64,000 nucleotides of DNA from Blasia pusilla (GCA_050084515.1 CM114272.1:47368001-47432000); one strand, 5' to 3'; positions 24,002 through 36,492 are shown, counted from the stretch's first letter. The notes: a model not told the origin generated them from the sequence alone. Numbers and translations are program-made.

Positions 24002-27000
24002 ATGGGCCCACAGGTAAGCCCTTTCTATCGCTCATCTGAAACCCTCAATCGACCCGGGGCAGACAGGAATTTCCCCGCTTTTGAGCTGTCACTGCTTATG
24101 AGCGATGGAGATCTGGAGAAGGCGATGGCCGTAATTGAAGCGGGGAATGCAGGAGGCGGATATAATGCGAGGGAGTGCGGGTATGTAAACACGGATAGGT
24201 TAAGAGTTATGTCGTCTGAGGAGATAGATGTTGGAGAGGACAGTGGATTCATCGGTAGCGGCAACAAGGTTTGGAAACCTGCAGTTTGGAGTCACTCGGC
24301 TCCCCCCAGTCCTGTCGGGCGCAGCCCACGACCTGCGCAGCCTTATGAGAACGATTTAGAAAAGCCGAATGCTCTGCCATTCCCTCTCACTCCTCGTCCG
24401 CAACAGAGCACCAAAGGACGACCATCGCTGCCGCCGTTGCAACCACTATCCATCACGAGGAGAAGCTTGGAAGAGTGGTCCAAGGGTGGTTTCGAGGACA
24501 GGAGGGCGTGGACTCCACCCAGCACGCCGGGGCGAAGGCGAGAGAACAAGGTGAGGAACAGCTTAGATATAAAGCTCGATCTCGGAGCGGTAAATCGCAA
24601 TCGAGATACATCGGAGCCCTCCGAATTGCAGCTCAAGCGGGATAAATTTGCCTACTTCGACAAAGAGTGCTCCCGGGTAGCGGAACATATATACCTCGGC
24701 AGTGATGCCGTAGCAAGGAATAGAGAGACTCTTCGAGCCAACGGCATCACGCACGTACTAAATTGTGTAGGATTCATGTGTCGTGAGTACTTCCCCGAAG
24801 AGCTCAGCTACTTGACGCTGTGGTTGCAAGATAGTCCTTGCGAGGACATTACTAGCATATTGTACGATGTGTTCGACTATTTCGAGGAAGTCCGCGAGCA
24901 AGGCGGGCGGGTTTTCGTGCACTGTTATCAAGGAGTGTCCCGTTCGACTTCTCTGGTTATCGCCTATCTTATGTGGAGAGAGGGCCGGAGCTTCGAAGAC
25001 GCTTTCGGGGATGTGAAGGCCGCGAGGGGCATCACGAATCCGAACATGGGCTTCGCATGCCAGCTCCTCCAAGCCCAAAAGCGCGTGCATGCTGCTCCGG
25101 TCAGTCCCAACTCAGTTTTGAGAATGTACCGAATTTCTCCGCATTCGCCTTACGATCCCTTGCATTTGGTGCCCCGGACGGTGAGCAATCCCGGAGTCTC
25201 AGCCCTGGACTCCCGGGGAGCTTTCATCGTCCACGTTCCCAACTTCATATTCGTCTGGGAGGGGAAGGCGTGCGAGACAGGGTTGGTGGACGCGGCCCAC
25301 AACACGGCTCGTCAGGTGGTGCGCTACGAGAGAGCGCAAGGGCCCATAGCCCTCGTCCACGAAGACAGAGAGCCCTCCGAGTTCTGGGACGCTCTGCGGA
25401 GAGGCGGGTCACCTCAGGACTCCGCCAAGTCGAGCATGGCGGAAGACACCGTAACGGAGGTGTCCGGATTCGGAATTGTCGAGGAGAACGGGAGTTCGGA
25501 AACCAGAGGAGGCTATGGCAGCAGCGGCCGAGACGAGAGCTCGCAACCGGGGCCCCGTACGGATTTGAGGCTTGTGGAAGCATATGACAATGATTTCGAG
25601 CTCTTCCGTAAGGCAAAGCAGGGAATAATAGCGAGTTTTCTCGTGTCAGGAGTGGCGGTGACGCGAGTGCCTTCCAAAGACAGCGGCTGGGGTCGCTTGC
25701 GCTGCAAATTCTTTTCGGGTCCGAGAGGCTCTTTTTCTAAATCCAACGGGTCCTTCCGCGAGAGGGACTCGGTGAAGCCGGGGGGGGCCTGCGAAAAGGC
25801 CAACGCGAGTTCCGAAGGGCGGACGCAGGATGGCAGCGTCCCTTCCGCGGCTTCCCCCGACCCCTCGGTGTGTTCCAACTCCTCTCTCTTCTCTCAAGAG
25901 TCGGCGTCCTCTGCCTCTTCTCGTTTCCCGTCGCCGGTGTCCAGCTCGCCGTCTCCGTTCCCGTCTCCGTCCCTGTCGCGCCTACCTTCAGGGTCGTCGG
26001 CATCCTGGTCTCCCCCCGCGTCATCGAACCCCTCTCCCGTCTCGAGCGACTCCCCCCCTCCCCCTCCGTCTCCCTCCCCCTCTCCCGCAGTGGATCGCTT
26101 GCACGAAGAAAACCGTTCCGAATCCTCCTCCGCCGGCCCTTCTCTCTCTAGAAGCTCTTCGCTGCCCTTGGCCCAGCGCAGAGGAGTTTCTCCCTCACTG
26201 CGACTACCGGCATTAGTAGACGATCCTCCTGCGACGACGCCCAGAGGCGGTTTTACGAGGAAGCCCAAACTGCCGCCCATATCCGTTGCGAGGAGTCCAG
26301 CGCCTCTCGACTTCGCGAAGGATATGGGAGCCTTCCGCCTCAGACTGGATGTTCCTGGAAGACTCAATTCGACATCTGTGGACGAAGCCGTCGATTCTAC
26401 GTTTCGTACGGAAGCTGCCGAGGGGGCAGAGTCCTCGAGCTCAAAACCGCAAGGAGGTTTCTCGGACGAGTACTTCGATTGCGAGGAAGGCGAGACCCCA
26501 TACTACACCCCGAATGCGCCCAAACCTCAAAGCTTACAATCCTTGTCGAGAGACGAATCTCATTCGGCTTGGGGGAACTCGTTTTACGGTGAAATGCTAG
26601 TTGAAGATGGAGGAGGCTCCCCGAAACTGTTCGAGTGGCCTCGGATGGAGAAGATCAATATGTTCGATGCAGATGATCTGGATTCCAGAGCTACATTCAT
26701 TCTGTGGGTACCGGGAGGAGTTCCTGACAACAGTGACGCAAGAGGGGAAGCATCAGGTCAGGTCTACGTTTGGGTGGGAAGAGATTCTAGAGCAGATGGT
26801 GAGGGTGCCACGGAAGGAGGTACTGTGAACTCCCGGGTAGTGAGAAACGTTGATGGGCGACAAATCGGAACTGATTTTCTTGAGCAAACGCGGTTGTTGA
26901 AGAACACTCCCGTCATGGCAAGCATCTGACTCTGTGACCTCATCTCTTGCTGTTTGCTCAGTTTGTACTGGTTGTGACCTCTCCAATAGGTGGAGAAAGG

Positions 27001-27337
27001 TTAAGGATTCGTTCTGTTTTTAGTCTATTCAAACTATGTTTAGTCTATTGAAACTATATCGTTGTTTGAATAGACTAGAAAACAGAAGTCATTTAGGCAC
27101 CCTTTAGCTACCACCCCCAAAAAAATTTTCATTTGGAGCTGTTAGCCTCACCATCCAGATCTGTCAACTGTTCTGCCTCTTTTTCAGAGGTCCTACAAGC
27201 ATGGTTCTTCCGTGCAAGGGTTTTTTCCTTGGTCAGTGGTTGGACGATTTTCATAAACTGACACCATTGAATATCTACAGGTGGTGGATGAAGGGTCTGA
27301 GCCAGAGAGCTTCTGGGACAACTTCAGGAATGGTTGA
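24002..27337 (+). CDS. MKP1: MAP kinase phosphatase 1 (dual-specificity phosphatase)
   Basis: Plant MKP1 dephosphorylates the TxY loop of stress-activated MAP kinases (MPK3/MPK6 in Arabidopsis) in cytosol and nucleus. Exon 1 is 24002-26911 and the probable last exon is 27281-27337, about 988 residues against roughly 780 in Arabidopsis. Order: Pro/Ser-rich N-terminus with the SRRSLEEW-like motif (about 155); dual-specificity phosphatase domain about 215-362 with general-acid Asp277 in WLQDSP, and signature HCYQGVSRS giving Cys308 and Arg314; first gelsolin-like segment about 400-470; a long Ser/Pro-rich linker about 560-770; second conserved segment beginning WPRMEKINM near 878. The last exon encodes VVDEGSEPESFWDNF, the usual family ending. 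The exon-1 donor (CCC then GTCATG) is weak; without splicing the frame stops at 26927-26929 (975 residues). Alternative N-termini are discussed in the findings. Confidence 0.92.
27012..27087. repeat. Inverted repeat in the MKP1 intron
   Basis: Arms 27012-27034 and 27064-27087 are reverse complements except for one inserted base, separated by about 29 bases that contain another TAGTCTATT repeat. It lies between the MKP1 exons, so it would be in the pre-mRNA. Confidence 0.85.
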
Positions 27338-30300
27338 TTCACTCAGGATTTCATCCTTGTATTCTACGAGTATGATCATCCGGAACATGCATGATCTTCA
27401 CCACTCGCAAGGGCTGGACCAACTTTGACATGGATATCCTGCACATTGGAGATGGGAGTAAACAGCAGGTTGTGTTCCCCACAAGTTGTCCTTGTCGTGG
27501 AGAGCGGAAAAGTCACGAGTAGACTTTTGATGGAGAGCTTGTTATCCAGTGTCTTGCAACCAAAGTTCGAGGAGAAGGGGGAGCTTGCAGCTGTCATAGC
27601 AAAGACATGCGGAGATACAGTTGTGTACAGGAATACTTCAACTGAGCTGTGGCTGTTCATGCATGTCGGAGTTCCTCAGTGGTCAGAGGACACAGGTACT
27701 CAGTGTGCATAGTTTGATCCCCACGACTAAGGTATAGTTGAGCATTCAATGCACACTTCTGAAGTGCAACCCAGAGGACAACTATTCCTTAGTTGTGGCT
27801 TGCATGTATACCTTCAGTACTGGTGCAGATTTGATATAACCCCGACATCAAGCTCATGGAAACTGCAAGGTGACTGAAAATCTTGAGCATAACCTCCCTA
27901 AGTGAGCAATTGCTGGCTTACCATGGAACCTGCTACTCCGGAAGATTAAGGGAGGTTGGAGATATGTTGACAGTCTGCATACCTGTTTTAGTAGTTGGAC
28001 TAGTAAATGGAGGGCATAATGTGAATTAGTAAATCCTTGATTAATTGATGCCTCCTCTGTTGCACTTTATTTAGTGATGATTCTGGATCTCCAGGAATGC
28101 GATCGGCAAGTTTTATTACTACTGGATGGTGATGATGGTTTTCCGCATCTTAAAGTGAATCCAAAGTATGAAACGCACTGATAAGTTTTCTGCAGGATGC
28201 CTGTTTCATGTCTGCGACTGCTTACTGCTTGTTTAACACCCAAAGACTGGCCACTCTGGCAAGAGAATTCTCTCTATTTTACTGCATGTATCAGTCTGGA
28301 TGCTCTATCAAAAACTTTACCTCCACCATAGCCCCTGACTCTTACATCCCTGGTACATATCACCTTGTTACTTGAAACTGGGGGTGAACTCGGGATTTGG
28401 TTCATCGTCCAATTGAACAACCACTACCGCCACGGTCGCCTTCAATCCACTCTAAGTCATGATCCAGTGTGCAGAATCCAGGTTCATGAGATGTAATGTG
28501 GTCATCATGCATCCGCGGTCTGTCTTGACCCAGAATGGTATGCCAAGAACCTGGTTCTCTGGAATGCAATGTGATTCTCTGCAAGAAAGTGAGGTGTATT
28601 CCAAATTGTTTTCAGTAATGGAGATAATATGTGCTCTTTCCAGTAGAAATAGATATGTGTGAATTCCAGTGTTGAAAACCGGAATGCTCTGAGAGGTAAT
28701 TAAATGGTTGAAGGCAAGCCTGAAATAAATGTGAAGGAAAAATTTAGCTGTGGACATGATATTCCAGGACGGGAAGATATAAAGGAACATGAAATTGGAG
28801 GGGAGTGTTGCGTAGGACGACAAGACCAAAACTTGGAAGAAACCTCGGGCTTCTTGTCTTAAGAACGCAATCAGTGCGAGACTAGATCCGAACGTTGAGA
28901 AATGTTTTCAAAGTTGGTTCTCTCGCGATGCACCTGGGATGCAAATGAAAATGGTGAAGACATTATTCCTCAAAATTAAATTCCGAAACTAGAAAAAGGT
29001 CGTGGTTGAATATTTTTTCTTAAGAATGGTCCTGGAAAAATTTCGAACGTGTTTTACAATTATTGAAAACTATTAAAGGCATGTAAGAGACCAATTTTTT
29101 TACAGCCCTTTTTGACACATGTGGAACAGAGAGAGGAGTGACAACAGAAAACTGCATCTTCTTTAAATGATATGAAGTCCCTTATTTCAAAATATAAATT
29201 TTTTTTATTCTCAGCTTTGAAAAAAATTCGTGCTTCTTCCCCTTTTTATTAGGGGAGAAAATCCTTCTTATATACCCAACCCCCATTTCCCCATTTATGG
29301 AAGAAAATCATTCTCATGAGTTTCAGAAACAAAAATTTCACCATCACTCTCCTGTTCCAATAGGTAAACTAAAAAATAGAAAGAGTTCATTTTTTCTCCT
29401 CCAACGAAATCAACACTTCATAATTTCTTAATGAAAAATGCTGAAAGGAAGGGGAAAAATGGTGACCAGAAGATTTTAGGTATTGTTAAATAATTTAAAA
29501 CTTTACACAATTAACAGCCTGTGATAGTGAAGTAATACAAGAAATAAATAAAATTATTACAAGAACAAATTTACTGCTGGAAAGTTTGTTCTATGAGAAA
29601 CAAAGTGTTTCTCAAAAGATAAATAGGAAATATTCTACTCTTTCAGATGAAGAAAAACTTAAAGACAAATCATTAAGTAAATGCAATTTCGGAATAATTT
29701 CATTTATTTGAAAACTGACGATTGTTCAATCCAAATTGTTCAAACAAAACGATACTGAGATAATTTATTCTTCTAACTTACTATAGAAGAGAACTTTCTA
29801 CCTTTTCAACCATGCCATTTTCAACTGGCACAATCAAATCTCCTCTTGGCTCACACCTTATCCTTTAGAGTGATGAATGAAAGCTTTAAAAGTTAGTTAT
29901 GGACTTCAAATTTCCAGATGCATGCATTCTCGTGAAGAAGAGTTATAACTGAAATGGCTTCACAAGATCTGAGAAGGAATTGGACCTAAAGTTAATCAAT
30001 AACACTGAGAACTTTAATTGCCTTCAGTGTGTCCGAGAGTATGTCCTTGATTAGTTGAGATTCTTCATGAGCCTTACATCTACCCTCTAATTTTAGAACC
30101 CCTCGTGAATTTCGACCTCCTCTCCTAACACTTGAGTCAAGGAGTTCCCATTCCCTACGGAGTTTCAGTTCTCTCAGGTGTCTGTCTTGCTGTTACTCAG
30201 GCGAGTGGAGCTGCATAAATGCACCCTAAATGGTACACATTTTAAAGTTGAAAACAATCCCTGCAACGCCGGATGCGAGGGCAGCTTACTTGAATCAGCT

Positions 30301-30898
30301 ACAACTCAGCAGCACAATTCCAGAAAGTCCCTGATACCAATAAAATCAGATGGCTCGGGCCAGAATTTCAGGCTTTGGTCTATAAAGTAGCACGATTAGT
30401 TCCAGGTTCAGAAATCTGACATTCAATGCCAGATTGGGCCACTGCCCATTGAGCCCCACCAGCATAATCCTTAAGACCCGAATAAAATGCCACCCACAGA
30501 CAACCACAGCAGCAAGACCTCAGAATAACATTTGGCTTGAAATGTAGTATCTGCCCAGGATTCCAAAATCAATTCAAGCACATTACTAGCATTTGACTTC
30601 ATGCTGTCCCTTCTTGATTTGGTATGCTGAGCTCTGCAACACAATGTCTCAATCCTGCAGCAAAGCAAAGCCTTCTCTCTCCATATGGAGCAGTAGAAGT
30701 GTGGAACTCAGTAGCAACCTCGTTTCTTTCCAGAGTAGAGCGGCCAATAGATTAGACAGACTATTGGATGACTGACTGAATTTAGAATCCATTCCAGGTT
30801 CGGCGTCATAAACCATGAGATCCTCATAACTTTTAGTAACCACCCTGTCACTAGGGGCACAACTCTTCAGTAAGTGAGAATTAGAAGCTCTCTTGTAG
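27338..30898. other. MKP1 3' flank and AT-rich intergenic sequence
   Basis: In the MKP1 frame an 18-codon extension follows the terminal TGA, and a 95-codon plus-strand frame lies at 27425-27712; neither resembles a family I recognise, and both probably belong to the 3' UTR. From 28.8 to 30.2 kb the sequence is strongly AT-rich with no feature. Confidence 0.45.
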
Positions 30899-31105
30899 TT
30901 ACCAGTGTATATAACTGGTAAGAGCCTGATGGGGTTAGGAATTCATTTCAGTTTCAGACAGAAATGAGCCTTGAGATGCACATAAGTCCTAAATATGCAG
31001 GTTGTCACTAGTGTACACGGCTAGTAAGAACCTCAAAGCTTAAAATTCATTCAAATGCTTCACAGAGTCCTACGCCTTGAGATGCACAGACTTCACGTCG
31101 TTGTT
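30899..31105. repeat. Two imperfect tandem repeats of about 107 bp
   Basis: CCAGTGTATATAACTGGTAAGA starts the first unit as CCAGTGTATATAACTGG, and CTAGTGTACACGGCTAG starts the second; both continue to ATTCATTyA and CCTTGAGATGCACA about 80-90 bases later. A partial third unit may start near 31168. No coding potential. Confidence 0.55.
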
Positions 31106-31715
31106 ATTATGACCAGAACTGTTCATCATTGAAAGAAAGAGAAGCTCTCTGAAAGTCTCCAAAATACATGACTAGTAAAAGCCTTAAGAGTAGAATCACC
31201 AAGCCTACTACTCTTTAATGTTACATTTTGTTCATTCTCGTGAATTATGTGTATACGTAGCCACCCAAGGCCTTTGCTATGAATGTGAAGTCTTCTCTAC
31301 ACACGTCCAACCGACCCCTTTGATCTTAATGTTAAGTCCTTTCTACAAACGTCCCCAACCAAACGCTCTGGATTGGGACAGTGCAAAGGAGTGGTTTAAG
31401 CTTGCCCCACCACCATGCACCTCTTCAGAGCAATCTGCTTCCAAATCCTTCAAATCTGTACGTAGATTACCATAAGCGAAGAGTTCCTCAATCTGTAGAG
31501 AAGAATTCGGCACCGGAACTGGGGCCATTAAGCAAAAAGAAGTGGTCGAAGTTGATAATCGGACATACCATGCTTTACATCCTCCAAAGGGCCCTTGGCA
31601 ATTCAGACTCAGGAGCTCGGTTACAGTGGACCCTGCAATGCATACTTTACAGGCCATGGCTCTATCAACCAAGGAGACTAAGGGCAACAACCTGCTTTCA
31701 CAACAGATCAGATGC
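31106..31715. other. Probable 3' UTR and flank of the small membrane-protein gene
   Basis: No conserved protein seen on either strand. A minus-strand frame across 31343-31690 enters this region from the gene's 3' side but is out of phase with its coding frame. Confidence 0.4.
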
Positions 31716-32244
31716 CTACTCCTTGAGCTTCTCTCCTTTCGCTATCGGCTTCTCTGGGGCTCCAGCTTCCACTTCTTTGGGCTTAACATGCTCCGCCCTG
31801 CAACTCCGTGGTCACACAGATAAGTCTAATTCCATTCCAACTATTGAGCACACAAAAATCTGTCGGCAATAATTCATGGAGGAAATCAGCGCGTGTACGC
31901 ATTCATCTCAGGGTTTCGCGGACTGTGACGATCCTGACAGCAACGCACCTCAGTGATGAGAAAAGCAAGCCTTGAAGAGATAAGCTCATTTATCCTCTCC
32001 TCAAATGGAGAAGAGAAGAGAGTGCGAGACCTTCCTAACAATCGAACAGACCAAAAATCGGCAACCGCACAGAACAACCGGCGTACCTAGAAGCAGGTCC
32101 CTGCTCCGCTTCCAACCACTCGCGAATATGGCGAAGATTGCGACGCAATGTCACAGAGGACTTCCTCACATCCCCACGCAGCAGCATCACAATTGCTCCC
32201 ACCCCGACCACCGTCACCAGAAAATTGCTCAGCGCCATTCTCAC
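31716..32244 (-). CDS. Small single-pass membrane protein, 79 residues, function unknown
   Basis: Two exons, 32244-32087 and 31797-31716, join in phase (AG|G gives Arg) through GTACGC and GTTGCAG. The protein begins MRMALSNFLVTVVGVGAIVM, a hydrophobic segment of about 17 residues, then a basic stretch LLRGDVRKSSVTLRRNLRHI, an amphipathic REWLEAEQ segment, and a charged Lys/Glu/Pro-rich tail ending KGEKLKE. It resembles small conserved plant proteins of about 75 residues with an N-terminal membrane segment, an RRN-RHI-WLEEE motif and a Lys-rich tail; I know no established function. The second Met (32238) is an equally good start. The N-in/C-out versus C-in orientation cannot be told; basic residues after the segment favour a cytosolic or stromal/matrix C-terminus. 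Confidence 0.8.
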
Positions 32245-33000
32245 CTCTTCCGATCCCTCTCCTCTCCAGCATCTACATCCTACCGCGAGCCACCATGTAC
32301 ACGAAGCTGCGCCACCCGAATCTCGTCAGGAATCAAAACTACCACTCGACGGCAATCACTGGCGTCCAGATCCTCAATTCCACTGCTGTGCAGCACAGAA
32401 AGATCACCCGAAACGCTCGAGAGGAGCGGGAAAACGCCGCGATTCCAGAAGTGCTTCGGAATTCGAGCGCAGGATTCTCGATTGAAGCCACCGGAGCGCA
32501 AATCCTCAACTCCAGAGTGCTCCTGCTGCGATGGGTGGACAGGTGGGTCACTAGGAAACCCTCGAGGACTTGTGGTGAAAGAGCGAGCTTTCTAGTGCTT
32601 TAGAATTAGGGATTGTCTTTATGACCTAAACAAACTGGAGGAAGCTACTTTGGTAGGACATGGAATTACTTGTTTTTCTATGATCTGAGCAAATAAATGA
32701 ATGAATCTAGATTTTATTATTGCACACACCTTTTCAGAGTTACATTCATATTATTTTTATAGGTATATTTTTCACATGGCATCTCCTTGTTTCACACCTA
32801 TCTTCTAAGGTGATCTCCTAGTATGACATTTGTCCCATCTAATTCATTAGTCATGTCTAACTAAGTTAGGGAAAAGGACTGATTGTTGACTTTTGCATGG
32901 CACGGGCACCCACTAGTTGTTATTAGAAACAAGCCTCCAAATAACAAAAACCAATAGAAGGAGTTTACTTTGGTAAGGCCATGGAAGTAAGGGTTTTTTG
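32245..33000. other. Upstream flank of the small membrane-protein gene
   Basis: GC-richer up to 32.6 kb, probably leader and promoter. Long plus-strand frames here are antisense to the gene and low-complexity. A diverged sequence duplication (CAGATCCTCAATTCCA near 32372 and CAAATCCTCAACTCCA near 32500) lies within it. Confidence 0.45.
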
Positions 33001-33160
33001 CAAACACCTATGTGCTTGACATGTGGCAGCCAGGCAACAAGAAAATGTTTTCTATCCTACGGGCACCAAGAAAATGTTTCCTCCCTCTACGGGTAGCAAG
33101 AAATAAATTTTGTGTGATGATGATTAATCCCTCCATGCACATGCTCCCGACTAGTACTAG
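33001..33160 (-). repeat. Dispersed repeat family A, copy 3
   Basis: The reverse complement carries the blocks of copy 1 in the same order: CTAGTACTAGT, GGGATTAATCATC, CACACAAA, TTTCTTGCT, GAAACATTTTCTTG, TGCCACATGTCAAGC and AGGTGTTTGCAAA. The AAGAAAATGTTT unit is itself tandemly duplicated here. Confidence 0.65.
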
Positions 33161-35299
33161 CAAACCTTGTGAGATGACACACTAAATAAAAAGGAAATGA
33201 GAGAGGGGGGGAGTTTAGAATTGTTAAAGGAAATACAAAACTAAGATGAGCATAATCGGAATTGAAAACAAGGTAAAGAAAAATTTAAGGAAAAAAATAA
33301 CATCAATGAAGGTAATCGTTCAATAACTTATATATGATTGATTGATTGAAATTAATCACACAGACACTCATGATTGATTAGTTGTGAGTGAAGTGATTCA
33401 TAAATGTCCTCCAACCACTTCATATGGATGTAGTACATTCGACGCTCCTACTTAATGTAAGTTATGGACATGCATTTTTCTTGAGGAGTAGGACAATTAA
33501 TAGACAAGCGGACGGAAGGGCCAACTAACGATGAAAGAGTGAGTTTTCTAACGTTATCAAATTAGGGGTTTCCTTTCTAGCCTATAAAAGATTTAGAGCA
33601 CTAGTTTTGTAGAGGCATTGAGTTAGCACATATACTTGTGACTTACAAAGTAACCCAAAATGAATCTACTTTATTACATAAACAAAACTCGCAAGGAAAC
33701 CAAAAAAGAACTCTTGATAAAGGTGAGGTTACAGCTTCAAAAAGGAATGGAGAAGTATGATGGCTAGAAACGAAATTGAAAACATAGAAAACAACCCTTA
33801 AATGAAGAAAGTAAGGAAAAAAATATCAACGAACGACATGATCAATGGTGCAAAACATTCATGCACAACACAAAAGATTATGTGATTGTGAATGGAAAAT
33901 TGCGATAAGGGAACTCCAACCACTTGAAACTTCTAGATGACCCTCAAAGTTGATGCTCATGCTAGTTGTAACACTATTGATATGTATTGCTTATGAGTTA
34001 GTAATGGCATCATAGAGATAAGCATAATAAGAAGGAGCAAGTTGATGATACTTAAGAGAAAATTGAGTAAATCTTTTGAAGAAAGCATCGAAAGATAAAG
34101 AAAAATACTTCCCCTACAAAAGGAATGAAGGAATTGGTTGCATTTAACTCGATTCTTTTTGTTGGTTGCAATGGCTACATTAATCGATTTTTTTTATGGG
34201 ACGTTTGACACACCAAGTCTAAAAGTGTTGGATTCACAACCTTGAAATCTTCCAACTTACGAAAATCCCTAAAGACAAAGTTGGAAAAAGTTGACAAAAA
34301 GAGGCTACTTGGGTTAATATAGTTTTGGTAAATGTAAGTTTTGCTTCCCAATATTAATAATCTTCTCATATCGAATTGCGTTCATGATCATAAACACAAT
34401 TTGACACATCTAGAATTTAAGGATGAGGAAGTTCAAGACCTCATTATTATGTCGTTGAGAATATGCTTCTATGATGAAATGGGATGATAAAAGAATTCAA
34501 AAAAAGCCAAGCATCCACCCTAATCTATGAAGAGATGTACATGTCCCAAGAGAAATGTTGAAGTTATGATAGCAATGACAAACGCCCAATGTTGGAAAAA
34601 GATTGTTGGTGTAGTTACAACTATTAAGGAAAGCTCCACAACCCCTAAAAAGATAGGACATATAGTTTGACATGAAGCTAAGAAGTCAGCATCATTTTCA
34701 TTAAAAGTGTTGAGATCAAGAAGATGGTAAAATGTAATAACAACGGAATTATTAAAAGAATCTAATCAACTTAGGAACAAATACCAATGAAGGTAGGAAT
34801 GATGTGTTCATTGTGTTTCCTCCTCGTCCTCGTCCAATGAACAATGACTACATGTAATAAACAAGGGGTAAGTACTTGATCTAATACTCGAATGCATAAA
34901 ATAGAATATGGAAAACTAGGTTAGCCTTAGCATGTGATCATCTTGACAAATCCCAAACATTGATTGGAGGATAGTGTGGTCTTCAAAAGTAGCCTTGAGG
35001 AGGATAGGTGATGAGAAAATCATATGTCTAGAAGGAACACGCATATGGAATGTAGCTCATCTTTTGACCTATGTACGGCGTCACTCCTCAAGTATTTCTG
35101 AATGAGAATATGAGCCACAATATTTTAGATTTTCCTATCATTACATAAGTTGTGTTTAATTTCTAATTTTTCAGGTGTGATGCACTGAAGATATTGAAAT
35201 TTAAGACTTTTCTTTGTATTATTTTTATTCCAAGAAGATTTTCGTGCACAGTCTCATTGGGCAAGATGGATGAGTTGAAGTTTCTACAGTAAAAACACT

Positions 35300-35369
35300 G
35301 CTAACAATTGACAGTTGTAGACTATTATTTGAGTGCTAGCAATTGAGAGGTGTAGACTATTATTTGAGT
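35300..35369. repeat. Tandem duplication, two 35-bp units
   Basis: Units 35300-35334 and 35335-35369 share GCTA(A/G)CAATTGA at the start and GTAGACTATTATTTGAGT at the end, differing at a few bases between. Confidence 0.85.
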
Positions 35370-36438
35370 GTTATGCATCTTTACCCTTCTCGAGATTTTT
35401 TTCCCTCCCAAGAATTCCTACCAACTCCTCTATTGACTCAATCACTCCAACTCAAAGCTTAGACACATTATGACCTACCCCACAATTTATTATCGACTCA
35501 TTTCCCCTTTACCCTCCTCGACCAAACTGTTGCAAACAGTCATGGTATTCAAGATTGACCGTTATTCATGTTGCATGTTATAGAGTGGCCTTTGAGCAAT
35601 AGTCATCAAAATAAAGTCAAAAGCCAACTTTGGTTTACATGAACTCAAGGTGGCACATCTTTGAACATCCTTCACTTAACTTCCCAAATGAAGTAAGGAA
35701 TGCACTTTGGGAGAGACTCTAGCATATTTCATACGTTGTGAATATTGACATAACTCAACAAACAATTGCATATGTTTCCTTCTTGATTCGAGAACGCCAA
35801 TATGTTTTCAGACCTACCAAAAAGACCGAGACTCATGAATCAAACCCAATGATTTGGGAATTTCCCAACTTCTAGAATGTATTGGAACTAAACCTCATCA
35901 TCTATATTATTACACAGGGAGTAAGGGATTACTACTTTTAGTACTCCTAATCCCAAAGAAATGATATTTGTCTTCAAAAGAAAAATCCCTTCGAAAATGA
36001 TGAGTTAACATGTATGTGCATGGACTAGTATAGCTCCAAGATTGGAACTCCTCTAGTATTGATACAAAGTTCAACACACACTGAATCGGCTGACATCTCA
36101 TGATTAAAGAAGACACATAATAGAGTTTAGAAGTGTCATAGCCTCCACTAGATGTGACAAAACTGCAATAACAACATTTGTATGGAACTAGGATCTTATT
36201 CACTGACATTGTATAGTGGAAAAACATGCAAATACTTATGCTAATGCATGACACCGATGCACTTGTGGTACAAAAACATGCACGGTTATGGTAGGGATTG
36301 TAGAATCGACCACCAAAAACACAATCCATGGAACAAAGAATTACTCATTCAATGGGTTCACTTGAACCCTCTCTCCAATTGTATTACAAGAGATAAGACA
36401 AGACCATAATTGAAAGGGACCAGTGCTTTCCCAATAGC

Positions 36439-36492
36439 CAGACCTAAACTCTATCACTGTGAATGACTTCACAGTGATAGAGTTTAGGTCTG
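36439..36492. repeat. Perfect 24-bp inverted repeat with 6-base loop
   Basis: Arms 36439-36462 and 36469-36492 are exact reverse complements (CAGACCTAAACTCTATCACT and four more bases), loop ATGACT. It stands alone in AT-rich intergenic sequence about 1 kb downstream of the KEA stop. No T-run typical of Pol III termination directly follows. Confidence 0.93.

Noticed and set aside
25894-26367. 157-codon minus-strand frame within MKP1
   Set aside because: Shadow of the Ser/Pro-rich MKP1 linker, giving a Gly/Glu/Asp low-complexity product.
32148-32603. 151-codon plus-strand frame
   Set aside because: Antisense to exon 1 and leader of the small membrane-protein gene; His/Pro/Ser rich, no homology.
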